DNA of 64,000 nucleotides from Clostridiales bacterium (GTDB lineage Bacteria > Bacillota > Clostridia > Peptostreptococcales > Anaerovoracaceae), in contig QXXF01000007.1 of assembly GCA_009911365.1 (NCBI GenBank), positions 108,644 through 172,643 on the forward strand, in the 5' to 3' direction. Position 1 is the first letter of the stretch. Every line of letters starts with the position of its first letter. This document shows, one piece after another, positions 27,785-35,574 of this stretch. A program made the translations under genes and the position numbers. Under the pieces are notes generated by a model, which ran no database searches, was not told the origin of the DNA, and saw only the letters and a list, made by a program, of their open reading frames with translations.

Positions 27785-28172
27785 TTCTTGTCACCTCGAT
27801 GTGCCGCGGTGCGATTTTCTTGGAAATCATTCCCGTTACCACCACTGCCACGCTGTTAGGCTCCATGCCTGTCATTTCTTTGATGTTTTCGTGGATCTGG
27901 TTCACCAATTTGTTTGTTACTTGAGCGATGCTGGTGCCAAAGCGAAGCACAACGTACACTCGAATATCCAGCCCTTGTTCTGTCTGATTGATCTCCATGG
28001 CATTGCTATCATCCATGCCGCCGATTTTAGATACGAATCCCGGAACCTTCCCTTTGTTATTGGAAATAATTACTTTTCCATCGAATCCCTCCACTACTTC
28101 TGTAATGATTTTTCCTACAGCGGCTTTGGAAACCATAATATTCCCTAAATCAGTCTCTACTGTGAATAACAT
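27771..28172 (-). CDS. Asp23/Gls24 family envelope stress protein
   Basis: A 133-residue YloU-type protein. The Asp23 fold is seen in TDLGNIMVSKAAVGKIITEVVEG and VYVVLRFGTSIAQVTNKLVNQI, ending in a short beta/basic tail. I choose ATG 28172 (AGGAGG at 6 bases) over the upstream ATG 28199. Family members are membrane-associated, abundant and linked to envelope homeostasis; the exact role is unclear. Followed with overlap by recG. Confidence 0.9.
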   Translation of the reverse strand: MLFTVETDLGNIMVSKAAVGKIITEVVEGFDGKVIISNNKGKVPGFVSKIGGMDDSNAMEINQTEQGLDIRVYVVLRFGTSIAQVTNKLVNQIHENIKEMTGMEPNSVAVVVTGMISKKIAPRHIEVTRNGAE

Positions 28173-28266
28173 AGTTCCTCCTAACGATATTTTCTCCATT
28201 TTATCATATTTAAACGGTCATGCACAATCCAAGTTTTAAGCGCATAATTTAGAAAAAGGTGATCGT

Positions 28267-28461
28267 ATGAATCGAAATAAATCTAAAAAACATAAGCGAA
28301 AAAAGCCGAATTCCCGATGCGATGATTTCAGGGAACTGGGTTTTGTCATGCTGGTTTTCGGCGTAGTGACCATCTGTGCCTTTGTTCTGCCAGTCAAAGC
28401 ATGGATCTTGCTGCTGGGAGCCATCCTGCTGATCTGCGGTCTGCGGCTTTACTGCAAATAA
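28267..28461 (+). CDS. Small basic two-helix membrane protein
   Basis: A 64-residue protein on the plus strand between two minus-strand genes. A strongly basic N-terminus (NRNKSKKHKRKK) precedes two hydrophobic helices (about 25-43 and 45-61) separated by Pro-Val-Lys, which predicts the N-terminus in the cytoplasm. AAAGGTG lies 6 bases before the ATG. The opposing minus-strand frames have no such support. I do not recognise the family; small proteins of this kind are common in Clostridia. Confidence 0.65.
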   Translation: MNRNKSKKHKRKKPNSRCDDFRELGFVMLVFGVVTICAFVLPVKAWILLLGAILLICGLRLYCK

Positions 28462-28483
28462 ATAGGGGTTTGGCAAAGAAAAA

Positions 28484-28502
28484 GACCTGCGCGTAGCAGG
28501 TC
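28484..28502 (-). terminator. rpmB terminator
   Basis: GACCTGC-GCGTA-GCAGGTC, a 7-bp stem, followed on the minus strand by TTTTTCTTT. It begins 12 bases past the rpmB stop and also lies after the convergent small membrane protein gene. Confidence 0.85.
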
Positions 28503-28513
28503 CGACTTTTCGA

Positions 28514-28708
28514 TTAAATGGCACGGTTTACTTTGTTTGACCGGATGCATTTGGTACAAACTTTAGCTTTTCTGACTCTTCCGTTGTCTTCGACGATCCG
28601 AATCGTCTGGATGTTCGCATTCCACTTTCTTCTCGTGTGTCTGTTGGAATGAGAAACATTGTTTCCAGAAACCTGGCCTTTACCGCAAATTTCGCATTTT
28701 CTTGACAT
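28514..28708 (-). CDS. rpmB: Ribosomal protein bL28
   Basis: A 64-residue large-subunit protein with CEICGK and CTKCIR zinc-ligand pairs, and the conserved NNVSHSNRHTRRKW. AAGGAGG precedes the ATG. In Firmicutes rpmB often sits next to the asp23-family gene, as here, but divergent from it; here both are on the same strand with a convergent small gene between. Confidence 0.97.
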   Translation of the reverse strand: MSRKCEICGKGQVSGNNVSHSNRHTRRKWNANIQTIRIVEDNGRVRKAKVCTKCIRSNKVNRAI

Positions 28709-28923
28709 CTACCGCACCTCCTTTAAGTATCTTAAGCTTTCGCATAATTACAAACTCATTCGAGAACACTCGAACAAAAATTATTATACCACATAGAATT
28801 TCCCAGCACAAGTGCTTTTTTCAGCTTTTTCTCTTGAAAAACAGACAATCTCACTGTTCGCGGGCTCAGGTTTTACTTTCGATCCCACTAATGATGATCC
28901 CGCTCCTTGACAACAGGGCAGAT

Positions 28924-29445
28924 TCAATCCTGATCCCAAAGTAACATCTGACCTTCCCGCCTGGTGGCATCCATATCAATGATGCGCTGATTCCTGCTGC
29001 CCCGGAACCGAAGGGACAAGTCCTTTTCTTCTTCCCTGAAACGGCCATCCACCAGCAGTCTGGTTTGGTCCAGCAGATCCTCTGCCGCAGGGTTTTCCTT
29101 GGCTTTTTTCACCAGCTCTTCATAAGTATAGCCGGAAAAGGTAACAATGTCCAATCCCCGCCGTTTTACTTCATGGGCCAGGGCCGCAAAAGCTTCTGGC
29201 TGACAGAACGGTTCTCCGCCTGTAAACGTCACGCCGGAAAGCATGGGATTCTTATCGATTTCCTCTAGGATCCTAGCGAGTTCCACCTCACGTCCGCTTT
29301 GAAAATCATGGGTTTCCATGTTATGGCATCCAGGACAATCATGTGGACATCCCTGACAAAATACACAAAATCGAAATCCCGGTCCATCTACGATAGATTC
29401 CCGGACAATGCCTGCCAGCCGCATGGTTTTTGGCTCTTCTCTCAT
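28924..29445 (-). CDS. nrdG: Anaerobic ribonucleotide reductase activating protein
   Basis: A radical SAM enzyme that installs the glycyl radical on NrdD. The cluster motif is CPHDCPGC (CxxxCxxC), followed by the SAM-binding FTGGEP and the YTYEEL region. I choose ATG 29445, which overlaps the nrdD stop (ATGA), giving 173 residues; the long N-terminal extension in frame back to 29556 lies inside nrdD and has no family match. Confidence 0.94.
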   Translation of the reverse strand: MREEPKTMRLAGIVRESIVDGPGFRFCVFCQGCPHDCPGCHNMETHDFQSGREVELARILEEIDKNPMLSGVTFTGGEPFCQPEAFAALAHEVKRRGLDIVTFSGYTYEELVKKAKENPAAEDLLDQTRLLVDGRFREEEKDLSLRFRGSRNQRIIDMDATRREGQMLLWDQD

Positions 29446-31736
29446 AATGCCTGTTTCCCCTCTTTCTCTTGATGCTCTGTTCCCACGGCAATGATGCGGT
29501 GGATCCGTTCTCTTCCTGAATCCGTCTCGATTTCTTTTCGATGGCAATGTGGACATTCATTTTCAATAATCCCTGTATATCCGCACACCGGATCCCGATC
29601 CACAGGATGGTTAATGGATCCATATCCCACGCCGCTTTCCTTCATGCACCGCACCACCTGTTCAAAGGCTTCTAGGTTTTTACATGGATCCCCGTCCAGC
29701 TCCACATAGGTGATGTGTCCCGCATTGGTAAGCGCGTGATACGGTGCTTCCAGCCTAATCTTGTCAAAGGCTGAAATCGGATAATAAACAGGCACATGGA
29801 AGGAGTTGGTGTAATATTCCCGGTCCGTGACCCCTTCGATCTTACCGAACCGCTCCCGGTCAATCCTGACAAAGCGGCCGGACAATCCTTCTGCCGGAGT
29901 GGCGATCAAAGTATAGTTAAATCCTGTCCGCTTCGTGGTTTCATCCATCCTCTTGCGCATGAATCCAATAATTTCCAAACCAAGGCTCTGTGCCTCCCTG
30001 CTCTCTCCGTGATGAACCCCGATCAAGGCTTTCAAACACTCGGCAAGGCCGATGAATCCCACGGTCAAAGTGCCGTGCTTCAGCACCTCTGCCACAGAAT
30101 CATTTGGATGAAGCTTGTCCGAATCCAGCCAAACTCCCTGCCCCATGAGAAACGGATAGTTTTTTACTTTTTTAGATGCCTGTATGCGATACCGTTCCAT
30201 CAGCTGATCCACGCACAGATCCAGCTTACGGTCCAGTTCTTCAAAGAACAGATCAATGTCTCCATGGGATTTAATAGCGATTCTCGGCAAATTGATGGAC
30301 GTGAAGCTCAGATTTCCCCTGCCGCCTACCACTTGCCTGCTAGAATCATAGGCATTGGCCATGACTCTGGTCCTGCATCCCATATAGGCCACTTCCGTAT
30401 TGTGATCCCCCTCTTTGTAAAATTGAAGGTTAAACGGCGCGTCAATAAAGGAAAAGTTAGGGAACAGCCGCTTTGCGGACACTTTGCACGCCAGCTTGAA
30501 CAGATCGTAATTGGGATCCTGCTGGTTGTAATTAATGCCTTCTTTTATTTTAAAAATGTGGATAGGGAAGATAGCCGTTTCGCCATTTCCAAGGCCAGCT
30601 TCCGTTGCCAGCAAAATGTTTTCCGTGACCATGCGCCCTTCCAGAGAAGTGTCCGTACCATAGTTGATGGAGGAAAACGGAATCTGCGCGCCTGCCCGAG
30701 AATGCATGGTATTCAGGTTATGGACAAAAGCTTCCATGGCCTGATACGTGGCTCTGCGGATCTCTTTGTTCGCATACCTGGTGGCTCTCTGCTGCAGGCG
30801 TTCCACCTGAACCTCGTCGCAGAATTCCTTTAGATATTGCTTTTCCGCTTCCTTGTAGCCATTATCATCAGCTAGGATCGGGAAGATTCCCTGCTTTTCC
30901 TGGATCCTGGCTCCAATATCCATGGCTCTGTCCACGCCGTCTTCAAAATCATAGAGGATGTCCAGCATTTTCCCTATGTTCTTCCAATAAAGCTTTCGAT
31001 ATGTTTTTTTCACGCCACCTGCCATGCCATAATCAAAATCAGGAATGCTCTGCCCGCCGTGCTGGTCGTTCTGATTGGATTGGATGGCGATACAAGCCAA
31101 CGCGGCGTAACTCTGGATGTCGTTAGGCTCCCGCAGGAAACCATGTCCTGTGGAAAATCCGTTTTTAAAAAGCTTTTCGATATCAATCTGGCAGCATGTG
31201 GTTGTCAATGTGAGGAAATCCAGGTCATGGATATGAATATCGCCATTTCTGTGCGCATCCGCATGCTCTGGTTTTAAGACGAACATCTCATAAAACTGTT
31301 TGGAACCCTCGGAACCGTATTTCAGCATGGTCCCCATGGCCGTGTCTCCATCTATGTTGGCGTTTTCACGCTTGATATCGTTTTCCGCCGCCTCTTTGAA
31401 GGTCAAATCTTCGTATATTTTCATTAGGCGGGTGTTCATGTTCCGCACTCTGGTCCGTTCCGCACGATACAGAATGAACTCCTTGGCCGTCCTGGCATGG
31501 CCGTTTTCGATCAAAACTTTCTCTACTGCGTCCTGGATCTGTTCTACAGTAGGCGTGTCATTGTGGCGAATCTGCGCAAGGTAAATCTCTACTTGCCCCG
31601 CAAGGTACATGGCCGTGTCTTTATCCTTGCCTCCCAAGGCCGCTGCCGCTTTATAGATGGCCTCGGCTATCTTTTTCACATCAAACTTTACCGTCCTCCC
31701 ATCGCGTTTGACAATGGTCTTGATTGCTGTTTCCAT
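29442..31736 (-). CDS. nrdD: Anaerobic ribonucleoside-triphosphate reductase
   Basis: A 764-residue class III reductase making dNTPs under strict anoxia. An N-terminal ATP-cone (about 1-95; TIVKRDGRTVKFDVKKI) gives allosteric control. The catalytic domain follows, and the C-terminus carries the glycyl-radical motif in RDPVCGYTG and a zinc-site pair CPHC. I choose ATG 31736, with AAGGAG 8 bases upstream, over GTG 31754. It is followed by nrdG in a 4-base overlap, and preceded by an NrdR-like box and a good promoter. Confidence 0.96.
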   Translation of the reverse strand: METAIKTIVKRDGRTVKFDVKKIAEAIYKAAAALGGKDKDTAMYLAGQVEIYLAQIRHNDTPTVEQIQDAVEKVLIENGHARTAKEFILYRAERTRVRNMNTRLMKIYEDLTFKEAAENDIKRENANIDGDTAMGTMLKYGSEGSKQFYEMFVLKPEHADAHRNGDIHIHDLDFLTLTTTCCQIDIEKLFKNGFSTGHGFLREPNDIQSYAALACIAIQSNQNDQHGGQSIPDFDYGMAGGVKKTYRKLYWKNIGKMLDILYDFEDGVDRAMDIGARIQEKQGIFPILADDNGYKEAEKQYLKEFCDEVQVERLQQRATRYANKEIRRATYQAMEAFVHNLNTMHSRAGAQIPFSSINYGTDTSLEGRMVTENILLATEAGLGNGETAIFPIHIFKIKEGINYNQQDPNYDLFKLACKVSAKRLFPNFSFIDAPFNLQFYKEGDHNTEVAYMGCRTRVMANAYDSSRQVVGGRGNLSFTSINLPRIAIKSHGDIDLFFEELDRKLDLCVDQLMERYRIQASKKVKNYPFLMGQGVWLDSDKLHPNDSVAEVLKHGTLTVGFIGLAECLKALIGVHHGESREAQSLGLEIIGFMRKRMDETTKRTGFNYTLIATPAEGLSGRFVRIDRERFGKIEGVTDREYYTNSFHVPVYYPISAFDKIRLEAPYHALTNAGHITYVELDGDPCKNLEAFEQVVRCMKESGVGYGSINHPVDRDPVCGYTGIIENECPHCHRKEIETDSGRERIHRIIAVGTEHQEKEGKQAL

Positions 31737-31793
31737 ACCAATACTCCTTATCACAACAAAGTTCCCAACAAATGAGGCTAGTCAGGAACTTAC

Positions 31794-31809
31794 ATACTAT
31801 ATATTGTGG
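31794..31809. promoter_or_regulatory. NrdR box upstream of nrdD
   Basis: On the minus strand CCACAATATATAGTAT closely matches the NrdR consensus (ACACWATATATWGTGT type). It lies downstream of the nrdD promoter and about 58 bases before the nrdD start. A second box at the usual helical spacing is not evident. Confidence 0.72.
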
Positions 31810-31832
31810 TTATCTTTCACACCCCACTAAAA

Positions 31833-31860
31833 ATTATACATAATTTGGGGCGCAAGTCAA
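31833..31860 (-). promoter_or_regulatory. nrdDG promoter
   Basis: TTGACT (31855-31860), 16-base spacer, TATAAT (31833-31838) on the minus strand. The start would fall near 31826, placing the NrdR box at about +17 to +32. A flanking CCCCA...TGGGG inverted pair (31822-31850) spans the -10. Confidence 0.7.
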
Positions 31861-31946
31861 TGACAAAAACTGGCTATCACGGGGTAAAAATCATGTCAAA
31901 TTTCGACATTCCACGGTCTAAAAATCTTTGTGGATCCGATAAAAAA

Positions 31947-31983
31947 GCCGCTGTGTTATCTTCATGGATTCCTTCACAGCGGC
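31947..31983 (-). terminator. Terminator after the GNAT gene
   Basis: GCCGCTGTG (31947-31955) and CACAGCGGC (31975-31983) form a 9-bp stem; on the minus strand TTTTTTATC follows, so it ends the acetyltransferase transcript ahead of nrdD. Confidence 0.8.
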
Positions 31984-32023
31984 AAAAATTTTGCTAAAAT
32001 ATTTTTTTGGTTTACATAAAATA

Positions 32024-32563
32024 TTATTTCTGGTGGACCTTTTCAAAGAACTCCGCACGCAACATGGACAGCAGGTGCAAATCATAATATTTCCCATTTT
32101 TTTTCGTTGCGTTCCTAGCGGTTCCTTCTCTTCTAAATCCCATCTTTTCATAAAGAGCCGCCGCGGGTTTGTTTCCTGAATAATGATCCAGGGTAACCCG
32201 TTCCATATGGAGGAACACGAAACAGTATTCCAGCAGTTCTTGGAGCAACTCTCTCCCCAGCCCCAAGTTTCGATTTTCTTCTCCTGCGATATACAGCTTC
32301 GTGATGTCCAGAGAATCACAGTGATCGTCGATCCTACTCAGGTACACTCTGCCAATAGGCGCTTTGATGGATTTTCTCACAATGGTGAAATGAAGCTTCG
32401 TTGGGTCTGATTTATCAACGATCCACTCTTCCACCACTTCGCTGTAAGAACGGTCCTCGTCAAAGCTGAGGAATTCAGTGACGCTGGGATCCACTTCCCA
32501 TTTTGCGAAATATTCGCAGTCTTCAAAAACAGTATCTCGGATGATCAGATTTTTCGTTTCCAT
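32024..32563 (-). CDS. GNAT family N-acetyltransferase
   Basis: A 179-residue acetyltransferase of the RimJ/RimL-like group. The start METKNLIIRDTVFEDCEYFAKW, the acetyl-CoA loop region GEENRNLGLGRELLQELLEYC and the NKPAAALYEKMGFRREGT C-terminal motif are typical. Substrate cannot be told. AAGGAG precedes the ATG. It has its own candidate promoter (TTGTTT 32671-32676, 16 bases, TATAAT 32649-32654), and is divergent from the lipoprotein gene. Confidence 0.85.
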   Translation of the reverse strand: METKNLIIRDTVFEDCEYFAKWEVDPSVTEFLSFDEDRSYSEVVEEWIVDKSDPTKLHFTIVRKSIKAPIGRVYLSRIDDHCDSLDITKLYIAGEENRNLGLGRELLQELLEYCFVFLHMERVTLDHYSGNKPAAALYEKMGFRREGTARNATKKNGKYYDLHLLSMLRAEFFEKVHQK

Positions 32564-32592
32564 AAAACTTCATCTCCTTAAAGGGAATTATT

Positions 32593-32610
32593 AAGATTTC
32601 GTGAAATCTT
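32593..32610. promoter_or_regulatory. Palindrome between divergent genes
   Basis: AAGATTTC-GT-GAAATCTT, a perfect 8-bp inverted repeat, lies in the leader of the GNAT gene and just upstream of the likely lipoprotein promoter. It looks like an operator, but no cognate regulator is adjacent. Confidence 0.45.
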
Positions 32611-32693
32611 ATTGAAATCCCTACCTTTGCCATAGACTATATGCTATTATTATATAGGATTTTCAATAATAAACAAGGAGAATTTAAAAAATT

Positions 32694-34112
32694 ATGAGAC
32701 GATTTTTTTCTCTTTTTTCGATTTTCATATTGCTGGCTGTCCTGCTTTCCTTTTCAGGATGCGCTTCCCAGGCAGACGCACCTGAGAAAGAACAAAAGCT
32801 TAGCCTGGACGACAGTCTCCAGACCAATTACGACGCGCTGATGGATCAGTTTGAAAATGGCGGTGATTTTCAACGGTTTTCAAACTATCTTTCCCAATGG
32901 GCCAAGGAAAACCAGATCGATGTGAAAACCAGCAACGATCGTTATATCGTCCTGTCAAAAGCAGCCTCATCTGGTTATGAAGATGCGGAGACCTTCACGC
33001 TTCATGCCGCTGTCACCTTTGATAATGAAGCGGACCAGGAAGAAAGCCTGCAAAGTGCCTCCGCTGTCATGGCAGCTCTTTACAAAGCTGAACGCCACGG
33101 CACTTTGAAAGGGATCTTTACCCTAGAGACCATGGGAGAAGCCGTAGGTGCTGACGCTCTGGGCGATACCCACCTGAAAGCCGATAATTTCATCGACATG
33201 ACTTATGCCGGTCACACAGCGCTTTACAATAGCTTAGCCGCGTCCTCCGAGTTTCTTGCCACAAAGGAATTTCGCACCGTGCGGCCTCAATACAACAAGG
33301 CTTACCGCGTTACTTTGAAAGGCACGCCAAACAAAAGCCCTTACAAACGTGGCAGCGATTATCCCAATGCCATCAAGACCATCGGTGACCTGCTGGCTTC
33401 CTGCCAGAGTTCCAGCATCCTTTTTGAGCTAGCTTCTTTTTCTGGCGGCACGTCCTCCAGCCTATATCCGGAAAAAGCCACTGCTCTGATCGTGCTGCAG
33501 GAAAACGATGTGGAAAGCTTTACTAACCGATTTGAAAGCTCTTTTGAGCGAGTGGAAGAATATTACGAAGAGCTGGAAGAACCCTTTACGTATACCATGA
33601 CAGAAGCCAAGATCCCTAAGCGAGTCCTTTCCAACACGGATTCCAATCATATTGTCAGCCTAATGTACACCATTACCAATGGCACATACATCCGTTCTGA
33701 CAAGGGAGAGATCATGGCAGCCTCCAATATTGGCCGCATCTCCACGAAGCAGGGCTTGTTCCGTATGGAAATCAACGCCAAGAGCCTGGAAAACAACTTG
33801 ATGGATCAAATGCGTTCTGTCTTTGAAACCACTTGTGGGCTTTGTGAGCTCCAATACAAGGAAACGAGCTTCGTTCCGCTGTGGTACGCGTCCACTCGCA
33901 TCCCACTCATCAGCTATTTGATGGAGAAAATCGACAGCACGCCTTCTGGCATGCTGGAAAACAGAGCCGCTGAAATCTATCTGGAAAAACAGCCCCAGCT
34001 GAACTTTGCTATCTGGGCAACGGACCTGGACGGCGCAGCAGAACATCTTTCCGATCTGCTGGATTACATGGAAAGTTTCGGCATAGTGGAAGATGAGGAA
34101 ACAAAGCAGTGA
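32694..34112 (+). CDS. Lipoprotein resembling an M20/PepD peptidase without metal ligands
   Basis: A 472-residue protein with a lipoprotein signal peptide (cleavage before Cys in LSFSGCAS). Its body follows the plan of PepD-type M20 dipeptidases: DQFENGGDFQRFSNYLSQWA near the start, then TFTLHAAVTFDN where active enzymes have the metal-binding GHxDM, and SASAVMAALYKAERHGTLKGIFTLETMGE in place of GADN...EETGM. The ligand His, Asp and Glu are replaced, so it would be catalytically dead if homologous. AAGGAG precedes the ATG. A terminator follows. The M20 link is my reading of motif order, not a search result; a peptide-binding or regulatory role is possible. Confidence 0.55.
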   Translation: MRRFFSLFSIFILLAVLLSFSGCASQADAPEKEQKLSLDDSLQTNYDALMDQFENGGDFQRFSNYLSQWAKENQIDVKTSNDRYIVLSKAASSGYEDAETFTLHAAVTFDNEADQEESLQSASAVMAALYKAERHGTLKGIFTLETMGEAVGADALGDTHLKADNFIDMTYAGHTALYNSLAASSEFLATKEFRTVRPQYNKAYRVTLKGTPNKSPYKRGSDYPNAIKTIGDLLASCQSSSILFELASFSGGTSSSLYPEKATALIVLQENDVESFTNRFESSFERVEEYYEELEEPFTYTMTEAKIPKRVLSNTDSNHIVSLMYTITNGTYIRSDKGEIMAASNIGRISTKQGLFRMEINAKSLENNLMDQMRSVFETTCGLCELQYKETSFVPLWYASTRIPLISYLMEKIDSTPSGMLENRAAEIYLEKQPQLNFAIWATDLDGAAEHLSDLLDYMESFGIVEDEETKQ

Positions 34113-34155
34113 CTTGATGGTCATATCATTAGGTAAGTAAAATTTTGATTGCCAA

Positions 34156-34192
34156 AAGGCATCAGCTCCTTTCATAGGGTTGCTGATGCCTT
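34156..34192. terminator. Terminator after the lipoprotein gene
   Basis: AAGGCATCAGC (34156-34166) and GCTGATGCCTT (34182-34192) form an 11-bp stem followed on the plus strand by ATTTATT. On the minus strand TTTT follows, so it may also serve the convergent DUF554 gene. Confidence 0.75.
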
Positions 34193-34267
34193 ATTTATTA
34201 TGTGAGAAGAAATATCAACAAGGTCTACTGCTGAAAGAAAATCAACATGGCTGTTCTAAAACCACCT

Positions 34268-34966
34268 TCATATCATCTGTGCGATCAGGGCTTTGGCTCC
34301 GAACCAAATCACTGGGATGAACAAGGAAGGGAGCATGTTGAGAGCTTTCAGATCCTTGATCTTCAAAATAGAAAGTCCAGAACTGAAAATGAGAATGCCG
34401 CCGATAATGGAGACCTCTGTCAAAAGTTCAGTGGATAAAGAAGCTGCCACGCAGGTAGCCAGCAAATAAATGCCTCCCTGCCACAAAAACAGCACTGCGG
34501 CGGCAATGCAGATGCCAATGCCATATGTAGACGCGAGTACCATGGAAGTGACAAAATCCAAAGTCGCATTGGTAAATAAAAAAGTATGATTGTCATGGAG
34601 TGCGCTTTCGATGGGTCCCAGTATGGACAACGTCCCGATGCAAAAGAGCATGATCCCTGTGGAAAGTCCCTGCGCTAAATTAGAGCCCGACGATGACGCG
34701 AATCGGTCCGTCAAGTTTTGGAACCGCTTGTCCAAATCCACGATGTATCCAAACAAACTCCCTGCTGCCAGACTCAAGATAAACAATACTGGGAATTCGC
34801 TTCGCGGCATGTTCTGCACCAAGGTATTAATGCCTAAAGCCACTGCCGCCAATCCCATGGCATTGAGCAATGCGTCCTGGTACTGCTGTTTAATCCCTTT
34901 TTTGATGACGCTGCCTAGTATGCTGCCTGCCAAGATGGTGCAAGTATTCACGATGGTCCCAATCAT
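34268..34966 (-). CDS. DUF554 family membrane protein
   Basis: A 232-residue protein with about six to seven membrane helices and the family pattern IGTIVNTCTILAGSILGS at the N-terminus, GINTLVQ, and GIMLFCIGTLSILGPIES. Family function is unknown; it has been viewed as a possible transporter. Its ATG overlaps the coaE stop (ATGA), so it is the last gene of the polA-coaE-DUF554 run. Confidence 0.88.
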   Translation of the reverse strand: MIGTIVNTCTILAGSILGSVIKKGIKQQYQDALLNAMGLAAVALGINTLVQNMPRSEFPVLFILSLAAGSLFGYIVDLDKRFQNLTDRFASSSGSNLAQGLSTGIMLFCIGTLSILGPIESALHDNHTFLFTNATLDFVTSMVLASTYGIGICIAAAVLFLWQGGIYLLATCVAASLSTELLTEVSIIGGILIFSSGLSILKIKDLKALNMLPSLFIPVIWFGAKALIAQMI

Positions 34967-35565
34967 AAATCATATCCTCCCTGCTCTATCAATTCCTGAA
35001 TCTGCTGTTTCAGCTCCTCGATCGTGCCGGAATTGTCGATGATCCGGTCGGCCCGTTTCTTTTTTTCTTCATCGTCCATCTGGTTGCGGATCCTGGCAGC
35101 CACTTCTGCGGCAGTCATGCCGTCCCTAGCACAGACCCTGGTGATTCTGATGTCCTGCTTTGCGGTCACCAGCCAAGTCTTTTGGCACTTTTCATTGAGT
35201 CCAGTCTCAAAGAGCAGCGGCGCGTCGATGATGATCCCTCTATGGATCCCTGTGGCCTCATAAGTTTCCATTTGCTCCTGGATCCGCTGGATGATCCTTC
35301 CGTGCGTCAAGCTGTCCAGCTTTTTTCGTTTTTCCACATCCGCGAACACAATGGCTGCCAAAGTTTTTCGATCTAAGCCGCCTTCCTCTGTTAAAATATC
35401 TGTTCCAAATTCCCTGCCCAACTCTGCCAAAAGAGGCGATCCTGGTGCTGTCACTTGTCTTGCGATTTGGTCCGCGTCAATGATAACAAATCCCTTTGTT
35501 TGTAAATAAGCGGAGACAGTGGATTTTCCCGCTCCAATGCCTCCTGTCAAACCGATCACATCCAT
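34963..35565 (-). CDS. coaE: Dephospho-CoA kinase
   Basis: Phosphorylates the 3'-hydroxyl of dephospho-CoA, the last step to CoA. The P-loop is GGIGAGKST, followed by IIDADQIARQV and DAPLLFETGL. 200 residues, normal. It lies 9 bases after polA, an association seen in many Firmicutes. Confidence 0.96.
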   Translation of the reverse strand: MDVIGLTGGIGAGKSTVSAYLQTKGFVIIDADQIARQVTAPGSPLLAELGREFGTDILTEEGGLDRKTLAAIVFADVEKRKKLDSLTHGRIIQRIQEQMETYEATGIHRGIIIDAPLLFETGLNEKCQKTWLVTAKQDIRITRVCARDGMTAAEVAARIRNQMDDEEKKKRADRIIDNSGTIEELKQQIQELIEQGGYDL

Positions 35566-35574
35566 AGCTTCCTC

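Noticed and set aside
28249-28524. 91-codon minus-strand frame opposite the small membrane protein
   Set aside because: No ribosome-binding site, low-complexity Gln/Asp content, and overlap with the rpmB terminator. The plus-strand frame has a good ribosome-binding site and clear membrane helices.
29796-30833. 345-codon open frame on the plus strand
   Set aside because: Antisense shadow of nrdD, which has complete family motifs; no start signal.
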